A program made the translations under genes and the position numbers. This document shows, piece by piece, positions 1 through 5,369 of a DNA stretch of 11,378 bases. Under the pieces are notes generated by a model. It was not told the DNA's origin, did no database searches, and was given only the letters and a program-made list of their open reading frames with translations. The DNA is from JAKAFX01 sp043196285 (lineage in GTDB: Archaea; Thermoplasmatota; Thermoplasmata; Thermoplasmatales; Thermoplasmataceae): assembly GCA_043196285.1 (NCBI GenBank), contig JBBYJL010000041.1, forward strand, positions 1 to 11,378, read 5' to 3'. How positions within the stretch are numbered: the stretch's first letter is position 1; every line of letters starts with the position of its first letter.

Positions 1-345
1 CCCAGGGTTTGCCTTCAATTTGCTGTCCAGTTCTCTTTTAATCCGATCTGCAGGTATCGTCTTTGCAATTTCCTTCACTTCTGAAACGTCTGGATGCGTT
101 ATTGCACCCCAGAGGCACGCGACGGTGCAGTTGTTGCAACCCACCATGCAGTTTTCAGGATACATGACCACTGCCTTACGCTTTTCGAAATCATAACCAA
201 ACACATTCCTCTTCTCGCCGCAGGTGACAACGCACATGCCGCACCCTGTGCATCTGTCCTCATCTATCACAGGTTCCGAGTGAATGCTGGATCTGGGCAT
301 ACCATGCCAGACAGCAAAAGGATTTTTTGCATTATTTTCAGTCAT
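1..345 (-). CDS. Dicluster 4Fe-4S ferredoxin-like protein, cut by the window's left edge
   Basis: The 115 visible codons start at ATG 345 and stay open to base 1, so the C-terminus is missing. The protein has two 4Fe-4S binding sets: C32, C35, C38, C42 (CTGCGMC then C) and C66, C70, C73, C77 (CMVGCNNC then C). The second set has three residues between its first two cysteines instead of two, and the usual proline after its last cysteine is Leu (ACLWGAI). An N-terminal WHGMPR element is shared with the upstream gene. The start overlaps the end of that gene by 8 bases, so the two are probably co-transcribed and translationally coupled. By family it is a cytoplasmic electron carrier with two low-potential clusters; the redox partner cannot be read from this window. 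The two genes look like a diverged tandem duplication (inference). Family assignment is strong; the physiological role is unknown. Confidence 0.85.
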   Translation of the reverse strand, partial: MTENNAKNPFAVWHGMPRSSIHSEPVIDEDRCTGCGMCVVTCGEKRNVFGYDFEKRKAVVMYPENCMVGCNNCTVACLWGAITHPDVSEVKEIAKTIPADRIKRELDSKLKANPG

Positions 346-703
346 TACGTATCGCCTCCAGTTTTACAGAATGATCTGGAAAATTCTTTATCCTTGCCGA
401 AAGTTCTTCCTTCACTCTTGGAAAAATCTTGTATTTGAATATCTCGCCTTCGACGAACTGCTTTGGATCTGCAGGGAATGTAATAGCATCTTCCGGGCAG
501 AGTTTTCCACAGGTTGTACAGCCTATCACGCATTTACCTGGGTTTTGAACCAGTGGTTTTTCAACATCATGATCCCATCTGAATACATCGTTGCCACAGG
601 TCAAGACACACATTCCACAACTGTTGCACCTGCTCAAGTCTATTGCAGGGTACCATTCAAGCAACCCCCTTTCAACGCCATGCCATGAGCCTTTATTATC
701 CAT
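338..703 (-). CDS. Dicluster 4Fe-4S ferredoxin-like protein (121 aa)
   Basis: This is a complete small iron-sulfur protein. Cluster-binding cysteines are C26, C29, C32, C36 (CNSCGMC then C) and C58, C62, C65, C69 (CVIGCTTC, then CP). The second set again has a three-residue first gap but keeps the typical Pro after the last Cys. The N-terminus carries WHGVER followed by a W-x-P-x-ID element that leads into the first cluster. The last 50 residues are charged and probably helical, with no membrane segment. It should be a soluble electron carrier. A TATA-like element near 727-734 sits about 25 bases upstream of ATG 703 and no Shine-Dalgarno is seen, which fits a leaderless first gene. The stop codon lies inside the start of the next ferredoxin gene. 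The partner enzyme is not evident; a 2-oxoacid or other ferredoxin-linked oxidoreductase is possible but not shown. Confidence 0.9.
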   Translation of the reverse strand: MDNKGSWHGVERGLLEWYPAIDLSRCNSCGMCVLTCGNDVFRWDHDVEKPLVQNPGKCVIGCTTCGKLCPEDAITFPADPKQFVEGEIFKYKIFPRVKEELSARIKNFPDHSVKLEAIRND

Positions 704-726
704 ATATTATCAGATTAGCATATGTG

Positions 727-741
727 AATATACAATTAAAT
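727..741 (-). promoter_or_regulatory. TATA box for the ferredoxin pair
   Basis: On the minus strand an AT-rich element (ttaattgtatatt) is centred about 25-30 bases upstream of ATG 703. This is the distance expected for an archaeal TATA box driving a leaderless transcript. It is only a moderate match in an AT-rich region. Confidence 0.5.
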
Positions 742-972
742 GAAACGCCTAATATCTTGGACAGACTTCATCAGAGATCGGTTGATCTGTTTATTTGGGC
801 TAATCAAAACTAAATTCCCACCTATCAAGCAAGTTATCCAAATCAAATTGAACGGACTGTGTTTCACATAATCGTGATCTACCCCAGCTATCACAGGCGG
901 TTTCCCGTTTTAACGACCGGATTTGTCATTGCATGTATTAAATCGTTAAATCTAGAAAAACATCGCAACAAA
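742..972. other. Divergent intergenic region, no gene seen
   Basis: This stretch separates the leftward ferredoxin genes from the rightward S17e gene. I see no tRNA-like fold, no plausible small coding frame with a start signal and no long repeat. A weak 5-bp dyad, AGATC-GGTT-GATCT, lies at 775-788, and a short repeated TTAAATC lies near 938-952. Neither is convincing as a regulatory site. An open frame that begins at 859 and runs into the S17e gene in another frame looks like a shadow. Confidence 0.5.
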
Positions 973-982
973 CTTATTATAT
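973..982 (+). promoter_or_regulatory. TATA box of the S17e gene
   Basis: The element cttattatat is centred about 29 bases before ATG 1007. Initiation about 25 bases downstream would fall at or within a few bases of the start codon, giving a leaderless or nearly leaderless mRNA. No Shine-Dalgarno precedes the ATG, which agrees. Confidence 0.65.
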
Positions 983-1006
983 CGCTGTACTTTCTCGTGT
1001 TGTTCT

Positions 1007-1234
1007 ATGGGCAGCATAAGACCTTCAAATATAAAAGCGATCGCGGAATCTTTAGTGGAGAGTACTCCAGAGGCATTCAGCAAGGATTTTTACAAGAACC
1101 GTGATTATGTAAAGTTGAGGATAACTGGTGTATCGAAGAAAACTATGAATGCAATTTCCGGTTATGTTACCAGATATATGATAAAAAAGGAATCTAGACT
1201 AAAAAAGGAAATGGAAGATTATACCCCCAATTGA
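1007..1234 (+). CDS. rps17e: Small-subunit ribosomal protein S17e (75 aa)
   Basis: The short protein begins MGSIRPSNIKAIAESLVE, which matches the S17e pattern (MG.(I/V)RP..IK..A..L.E). It continues with a Phe-rich F-x-x-D-F segment near residues 24-28 and a G-Y-V-T-R-Y element near 52-57, where the archaeal family has its conserved IAGYVTR. A basic Lys-rich helix and a short acidic tail close the protein. About 60-75 residues is normal for archaeal S17e; eukaryotic versions are longer. The protein is a component of the 30S subunit and is absent from bacteria, so it is good evidence for an archaeal source. It is transcribed alone from the TATA box at 973-982, with no Shine-Dalgarno. The next gene on this strand has its own promoter, so this looks monocistronic. 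Confidence 0.88.
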   Translation: MGSIRPSNIKAIAESLVESTPEAFSKDFYKNRDYVKLRITGVSKKTMNAISGYVTRYMIKKESRLKKEMEDYTPN

Positions 1235-1351
1235 TATGCTTATTTAATAATCCAATACGAGTTACTTCCTGTACCGTTTTGATAACATAATAAAAAGTCC
1301 TGACGTGTTCCATATTTCTTATTTTTAGTGGCTGTCATGAACTCCGGAAAG

Positions 1352-1359
1352 TTATAAAT
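1352..1359 (+). promoter_or_regulatory. TATA box of the thiolase-hydratase unit
   Basis: TTATAAAT is a near-ideal archaeal TATA box. Transcription is expected near 1380, which leaves a leader of only about 8 bases before ATG 1388. The alternative GTG at 1379 would lie at or before the expected transcript end, so this promoter favours the ATG as the true start. Confidence 0.75.
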
Positions 1360-1387
1360 TGCTTACGAACATAATGGTGTGATATTC

Positions 1388-2551
1388 ATGCCAGACGCAT
1401 TTATTGTTAGCGCCAAGAGAACTCCCATTGGAAAGTTTGGAAAATCATTTACAAAAATTCGTGCGGTTGAACTCGGTGGCAAAGTCATCAGGGCAGTACT
1501 GGATGAGTCAGGAATTGATCCAGGCGTTGTAGAGGAAGTCATCATGGGTAATGTAATACAGGCTGGCAATGGACAGAATCCAGCGGGACAGAGTGCAGCT
1601 CTTGCCTCTTTACCTGACAAGGTCATAAAGTATACTGTAAACTCTGTTTGCGCATCCGGCATGCTGGCTGTTGAAAACGCGGCGAGGGAAATCAAACTCT
1701 CTGAAAAAGATATAATAGTCGCGGGCGGAATGGAAAACATGAGCGATTCTCCATTTCTCCTGCCATCCGATCTCAGGTGGGGGCCGAAACAGCTCCTTTT
1801 CAAGAATTATAGAATAGATGATTCCATGTTACGAGACGGCTTGCTGGATTCCTTTTATTACGAACACATGGGTGTCTCAGCCGAAGGTTCTGCAAGAAAG
1901 TACGGAATAACAAGACAGCAGGCAGACGAATATTCATTCAGAAGCCAGAGCCTTGCACTCAAGTCAACTGAATCAGGAATGTTCAGGGACGAGATCATCG
2001 AGACCGATCAGCTTAAGAAAGACGAGGGCATAAGAAAAACCACCATGGAAGACCTCGCAAAACTGAATCCTGCATTTGACAGAAACGGCATCCTGACTGC
2101 GGGAAATTCCTCCCAGCTCTCTGATGGGGCATCAGCAATTTTAATGATGTCTGAAAAGTCAATGGATGAGTATGGTCTCAAGCCGTTGGCTAGAATTGAG
2201 GCATACAGCCAGGCCTCGCTGAACTCAAGGGATTTCGTCGAAGCACCGATTCCTGCAACAAGAAAATTGCTAGAAATTACTGGAAACAAGATTGATCATT
2301 ACGACCTTGTTGAACATAATGAAGCTTTCTCTGTTGCCTCGATAATCGTACGCGATCAGCTGAAGATCGATCCAGAGAAATTCAACGTTATGGGTGGTGC
2401 CATTGCAATGGGACATCCTCTGGGAAACAGCGGATCAAGAATCATTGTTACGCTTATTCACGCCCTGATCAACAGGAAGTTGAAGACGGGACTTGCGACC
2501 GTATGTCATGGAGGCGGTGGGGCGCATTCCCTTTCCCTTGAGATAATCTGA
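1388..2551 (+). CDS. Acetyl-CoA acetyltransferase / thiolase family protein (387 aa)
   Basis: This is a full-length classical thiolase. It condenses two acyl-CoA units to a 3-ketoacyl-CoA, or cleaves one. Counted from ATG 1388, the nucleophilic Cys is residue 88 in NSVCASGM, the HNEAF motif is at about 310-314, the catalytic His 343 lies in GGAIAMGHPLGNSG and the second acid/base Cys 373 lies in the C-terminal CHGGGGA. All catalytic positions are present, so it should be active. The motif around Cys373 has His where Ile or Asn is more usual. A GTG at 1379 would add three residues, but the TATA box at 1352-1359 and the weak GGTG about 9 bases ahead favour the ATG. An enoyl-CoA hydratase follows 10 bases later, pointing to beta-oxidation or short-chain acyl-CoA interconversion. 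The classical form differs from the SCP2-like, DUF35-partnered thiolases common in archaea, so transfer from bacteria is possible. Substrate chain length is unresolved. Confidence 0.93.
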   Translation: MPDAFIVSAKRTPIGKFGKSFTKIRAVELGGKVIRAVLDESGIDPGVVEEVIMGNVIQAGNGQNPAGQSAALASLPDKVIKYTVNSVCASGMLAVENAAREIKLSEKDIIVAGGMENMSDSPFLLPSDLRWGPKQLLFKNYRIDDSMLRDGLLDSFYYEHMGVSAEGSARKYGITRQQADEYSFRSQSLALKSTESGMFRDEIIETDQLKKDEGIRKTTMEDLAKLNPAFDRNGILTAGNSSQLSDGASAILMMSEKSMDEYGLKPLARIEAYSQASLNSRDFVEAPIPATRKLLEITGNKIDHYDLVEHNEAFSVASIIVRDQLKIDPEKFNVMGGAIAMGHPLGNSGSRIIVTLIHALINRKLKTGLATVCHGGGGAHSLSLEII

Positions 2552-2555
2552 GGTG
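2550..2555 (+). promoter_or_regulatory. Ribosome binding site deciding the hydratase start
   Basis: GAGGTG overlaps the thiolase stop codon and is spaced 6 bases from ATG 2562. This makes the ATG preferable to the in-frame GTG codons at 2553 and 2559. Confidence 0.75.
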
Positions 2556-2561
2556 GTAGTG

Positions 2562-3311
2562 ATGCAGTATAATTACATTACATGTGAAGAAAATGACGGG
2601 ATCAGGATTTTGACAATCAAAACCGCATCGGACCTGAACCCGCTTGACGTCGAGACCCTTGAAGAAATAAAGAGTTGCATATCTGAATATAATGGTAAAA
2701 CGGTAATAATTACTGGTTCAAAGAAAGCGTTCTCAGCAGGAGCTAATATAAAGAAGTTCGTTGGATTGGAACCGGCAACTGCATACGATTTTGCCCGGCG
2801 TGGGCATGCAGTCATGGACTTTATATCCCAATATGATGCACCAGTGATTGCTGCAATAAATGGATATGCCCTTGGTGGTGGATTTGAGCTTGCCCTTGCA
2901 TGTGACTTCAGGATCTGCAGTCCCGGTTCAAAGTTTGGGTTGCCGGAAATCACTCTTGGGATTCTGCCGGGGTGGGGAGGCACGCAACGCCTGACCAGGA
3001 TCGTTGGAGAAACCATAGCACTCGATATGGCAGGATCTGGAAGATATATTAGTGCCGAAGAAGCCCTGAAATATGGTCTAGTTACAAGCATAGTGGATGA
3101 TCCCCTTATTTTTGCAAAGGAATTTGCAAAGAGATTCTCTGGTAGCGCACCCATTTCGTTTGGGCTCATCAAGAAACTGATTCGGAACTATGATTCTGAC
3201 CTCATGAAGCTCGAAAAGGACTATTTCGGAAAAATATTTGAAACAGAAGACAGCAAGGAAGGGGTGAAGGCTTTCCTTGAAAAAAGGAAACCATCATTCA
3301 CTGGTAAATGA
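2562..3311 (+). CDS. Enoyl-CoA hydratase / crotonase family protein (249 aa)
   Basis: This is a crotonase-fold protein of typical length. The oxyanion-hole region AFSAGANIKKF is at residues 56-66, and GYALGGGFELALACDF at 101-116 contains the first catalytic Glu (E109). FGLPEITLGILPGWGGTQRL at 125-144 contains the second (E129). Both Glu residues of true hydratases are kept, which favours reversible hydration of 2-enoyl-CoA over the decarboxylase or isomerase branches. The start chosen is ATG 2562, because GAGGTG at 2550-2555, overlapping the thiolase stop, lies 6 bases ahead. GTG codons at 2553 and 2559 are in frame but fall within or too near that ribosome site. Co-transcription with the thiolase suggests a shared beta-oxidation-like or C4 acyl-CoA pathway. 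A 3-hydroxyacyl-CoA dehydrogenase would be needed and is not in this window. Substrate preference, such as crotonyl-CoA or acryloyl-CoA, cannot be told from sequence alone. Confidence 0.93.
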   Translation: MQYNYITCEENDGIRILTIKTASDLNPLDVETLEEIKSCISEYNGKTVIITGSKKAFSAGANIKKFVGLEPATAYDFARRGHAVMDFISQYDAPVIAAINGYALGGGFELALACDFRICSPGSKFGLPEITLGILPGWGGTQRLTRIVGETIALDMAGSGRYISAEEALKYGLVTSIVDDPLIFAKEFAKRFSGSAPISFGLIKKLIRNYDSDLMKLEKDYFGKIFETEDSKEGVKAFLEKRKPSFTGK

Positions 3312-3320
3312 ACTTACCAG
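3301..3320. terminator. Hairpin between convergent hydratase and usp genes
   Basis: A perfect 7-bp inverted repeat (CTGGTAA and TTACCAG) with a 6-base loop sits over the end of the hydratase gene, with the TGA stop inside the loop. Only 22 bases separate the two convergent stop codons. The dyad could limit read-through in both directions. There is no strong T tract on either strand, so its function is inferred from position only. Confidence 0.45.
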
Positions 3321-3333
3321 AACTTATGGCACT

Positions 3334-3777
3334 TCAGTCGGTTTTCTTCCCTGGGCAAACAAGGACTGGAATTGTTGACTGTTTCACTATTTCACTGCTA
3401 ACCGAACCAAGAATGACCTTACTCAGTCCGCCGAGTTTTCTTGTACCGGTAAATATCATATCAACACCTTTTTCCTCCGCGAATTTCACGATCACGGACG
3501 AAACCTGCTGTCCACCGGAATCAACAGATACAAATTCGCAAATATCTTTGTTATCACCTATTACCTTTTCAGCGATACCGGATAAAGCTGCCGCCACCTC
3601 CTCCTGATTCTCAAAAGCTGATACCGGTGTATATGATTCAAAGGAAGTACTGGATGCCATAATCGCTGGCTTTACGTATAAAATATAATAGTGATCTATT
3701 GTATCCTTGAAGTTCAGTGCAAACTGAAGCGCCGACTTGCTTGGATCAGAACCATCGAAACAAACTATTGCTTTCAT
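3334..3777 (-). CDS. Universal stress protein, UspA family (147 aa)
   Basis: This is a single-domain Usp protein of normal length. It opens with MKAIVCFDGSDPSKSAL, the beta1 strand with Asp8 and the following S/T-rich helix typical of the family. The C-terminal nucleotide loop is at 111-125, GTRKLGGLSKVILGS, followed by the closing strand IPVLVCP. The consensus loop is G-x2-G-x9-G-[ST]. Here the second Gly is Lys114, while the first Gly and the final G-S are kept, so ATP binding is likely but altered. These proteins are usually dimeric and cytoplasmic and are linked to stress survival by poorly understood means. A TATA-like element lies 26-33 bases upstream of the ATG, which implies a leaderless mRNA. 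The gene converges on the hydratase gene. A set of TGACA/TGTCA half-sites lies upstream and may be regulatory. Confidence 0.92.
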   Translation of the reverse strand: MKAIVCFDGSDPSKSALQFALNFKDTIDHYYILYVKPAIMASSTSFESYTPVSAFENQEEVAAALSGIAEKVIGDNKDICEFVSVDSGGQQVSSVIVKFAEEKGVDMIFTGTRKLGGLSKVILGSVSSEIVKQSTIPVLVCPGKKTD

Positions 3778-3802
3778 GACATAGTTACATGAAATTTTTC
3801 AA

Positions 3803-3810
3803 AGATAAAT
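3803..3810 (-). promoter_or_regulatory. TATA-like element of the usp gene
   Basis: The minus strand reads atttatctt here, 26-33 bases upstream of ATG 3777. The distance fits a leaderless transcript, and no Shine-Dalgarno precedes the start. The match is moderate. Confidence 0.5.
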
Positions 3811-3822
3811 GTTTGCATGTTT

Positions 3823-3923
3823 TGACATTGTCAGAATTTAGTTGATTTCTCATTAGCTCAAACCGCTATTATGATTCTGATTAATGTGTGTTTAGAACTT
3901 GTCAACTAAGAAATGACAATCTC
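3823..3923. repeat. Imperfect inverted repeat with four TGACA/TGTCA half-sites
   Basis: The arm at 3824-3846 pairs with the reverse complement of 3901-3923 at about 17 of 23 positions, with 54 bases between them. Inside the left arm is a perfect 11-base dyad, TGACA-T-TGTCA (3823-3833). The right part has TTGTCA (3899-3904) facing TGACAA (3914-3919). The array starts about 13 bases upstream of the usp TATA element. It may be a transcription factor operator or the end of a decayed mobile element; the sequence does not decide between them. Confidence 0.4.
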
Positions 3924-4057
3924 GTTATTCCTTTATTTTCAGTTCTTTTACGTTCTCCCACTTCTCTCAACATCCAAAAATACTAAAAAATAAAAAATTA
4001 AGCTCTATTCTGCCTGTTTCATAATAGCGTCCCGATAGTTGTGTACTTACACCTGCA
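3924..4057. other. AT-rich intergenic stretch without a recognised gene
   Basis: This piece lies between the half-site cluster upstream of usp and the transposase-like fragment. It contains A-rich runs near 3975-4000 and several stops in every frame. I see no promoter, RNA gene or repeat that I can support. It may be debris from the same insertion that left the fragment to its right. Confidence 0.4.
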
Positions 4058-4195
4058 GATAGGAAGTCACATAGAAATGGTACAAGGAAAAGGACATTGA
4101 AGACTGTTGAAGGCAGCTTGGAATTGAAAAAGCCGATCTTACTTCGCTGAACGTAAAGTTAGTGAGTGAAGAACGCAGAACGCAATTATCTTTAC
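4058..4195 (+). pseudogene. Decayed fragment resembling an IS256-family (mutator) transposase
   Basis: The frame at 4058-4147 reads DRKSHRNGTRKRTLKTVEGS and then LELKKP before a stop at 4148-4150. The pattern RNG-x-R-x-RT-x2-T-x2-G-x2-EL-x2-P is the one near the N-terminal third of IS256/mutator transposases. After LELKKP the frame is lost, apparently through a one-base deletion; a later frame gives a short R-T-Q-N-A-I that could match the next family segment. Stops lie just upstream. No full transposase, catalytic DDE residues or clear terminal repeats are present, so this is at most a scar of about 140 bases. The similarity is judged from memory of the family and rests on about 26 residues; chance similarity cannot be excluded. 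Confidence 0.42.
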
Positions 4196-4225
4196 ACACT
4201 GGAACAATAACTTGTTACTGTCTTA

Positions 4226-4248
4226 CAAATAAAAGAGAAAATACTCTT
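4226..4248 (-). terminator. Hairpin with T-rich tail after dnaJ
   Basis: Read on the minus strand, AAGAG-tatttt-CTCTT forms a 5-bp stem and is followed by a T-rich run (ttttatttg). It begins about 9 bases after the dnaJ stop codon. Archaeal termination often relies on T tracts, so this is a likely end point for the grpE-dnaK-dnaJ mRNA. The stem is short. Confidence 0.5.
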
Positions 4249-4256
4249 CAATTTGT

Positions 4257-5369
4257 TTATCTGTGAATCCATGAATGCTTTTTTTCTCCGATATCCATGA
4301 ATTCTTCCAGCAGTTCCCTCTGCCTAGATGTGAGTTTCTTCGGCACAGTTACCTGTACTGTGACATGGGCATCTCCTCTGCTTGAAGTATTCATTCTGTA
4401 AAATCCTGCGCCTTTTATCTTGATAACTTCCTCAGGCTGTGTTCCTGGAGGGACCTTCATTTTAAAGGTATCCCTGAAGATGGTTACATCTACCTCTGTT
4501 CCAAGTGATGCTTCCGGAAACGATATTTCCCATCTCAGGTATATATCATCTCCAGATCTTCTGTAGCCAGGTTCTTCGTCAACGGTCAGCACTATGAACA
4601 TGTCACCACTTCTTCCATTGTGTGACTGACCTTTTCCTTTGTACCGAATCTTCAGATTATTTGGAGCACCTCTGGGAATGTTAAGTTCAATAACTTCTGT
4701 CTTGGGAACTGTACCTGTCCCTTTACAAACGGGGCAAACCTCCTTTGGCTTGGTTCCTTTTCCACCACAGTCTCTGCATGTTGTAACAGAGACCATCCTG
4801 AAGAATCCCTGTCCCTGCACAATTCTCTCTTGACCTGTGCCATGACACGTAGGGCACGTTATGGTTTCACCGTTCTTTGCACCGGTCCCGTTACACTCCT
4901 CGCAGGTCACATTGTGTCTGTATTTTACAGTTTTCTGTGTTCCGTAATATACGTCCTCAAGCGACACTCTTACCCTGATTGCAAGGTCGAGATCCGGTCC
5001 CTCATTTCTGAAACCGCTGAAGAAAGACTCTCCCGCATTACCGCCAAATCCACCGTTACCGAAGATTTTGCTGAAAAGATCCTCAAAATCTGAGTAATGG
5101 GTGAAGTCCTGCCAGCTGAAGTTTGAGCCGCCGGAGCTGAATTCAACATTTCCAGTGCGGTCATACATTGCCTTTTTATTTGGGTCAGACAATACCTCGT
5201 AAGCCTCGCTAATCTCCTTGAACTTCTCCTCGGCTTCCTTCTTGTTTGTAGGATTTGCATCCGGGTGATACTTTTTTGCAAGCTGCCGGTATGCTTTCTT
5301 TATTTCCTCCGGAGAAGAGTCCTTTGTTACGCCTAAGGTTTTATAGTAGTCCTTTGCCATAGTATTCAT
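4257..5369 (-). CDS. dnaJ: Chaperone DnaJ (Hsp40), type I (370 aa)
   Basis: This is a complete type I J-protein. The N-terminal J domain has the HPD motif at 35-37, which stimulates DnaK's ATPase. A G/F-rich region follows (about 74-120, with an FGNGGFGGN stretch). The zinc domain has four CxxCxGxG repeats at C156/C159, C172/C175, C198/C201 and C212/C215, all intact. The C-terminal substrate-binding domains follow and end near 350. It delivers unfolded clients to DnaK in the cytoplasm. ATG 5369 overlaps the dnaK stop by ATGA, indicating coupled translation; a second in-frame ATG at 5360 (MAKDYYK) is equally plausible and closer to the usual family N-terminus. No Shine-Dalgarno is visible before either. 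The gene is last in the operon, and a hairpin with a T-rich tail follows it. Confidence 0.97.
   Translation of the reverse strand: MNTMAKDYYKTLGVTKDSSPEEIKKAYRQLAKKYHPDANPTNKKEAEEKFKEISEAYEVLSDPNKKAMYDRTGNVEFSSGGSNFSWQDFTHYSDFEDLFSKIFGNGGFGGNAGESFFSGFRNEGPDLDLAIRVRVSLEDVYYGTQKTVKYRHNVTCEECNGTGAKNGETITCPTCHGTGQERIVQGQGFFRMVSVTTCRDCGGKGTKPKEVCPVCKGTGTVPKTEVIELNIPRGAPNNLKIRYKGKGQSHNGRSGDMFIVLTVDEEPGYRRSGDDIYLRWEISFPEASLGTEVDVTIFRDTFKMKVPPGTQPEEVIKIKGAGFYRMNTSSRGDAHVTVQVTVPKKLTSRQRELLEEFMDIGEKKHSWIHR

Noticed and set aside
284..688. Plus-strand open frame of 134 codons across the ferredoxin genes
   Set aside because: It is the antisense shadow of the ferredoxin genes, whose cysteine motifs are clear on the minus strand.
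859..1104. Open frame of 81 codons on the plus strand overlapping the start of the S17e gene
   Set aside because: It has no promoter or ribosome site, its composition is not protein-like and it overlaps a well-recognised ribosomal protein in another frame.
1363..1803. Minus-strand open frame of 146 codons opposite the thiolase
   Set aside because: It lies antisense to a conserved thiolase and has no family features.
2573..3172. Minus-strand open frame of 199 codons opposite the hydratase
   Set aside because: Its length comes from codon bias of the conserved hydratase on the other strand; no recognisable motif or promoter was seen.
4170..4184. Short tandem repeat gaacgca-gaacgca
   Set aside because: Two copies of seven bases are too few to call a repeat array, and they may be part of the decayed transposase-like fragment.
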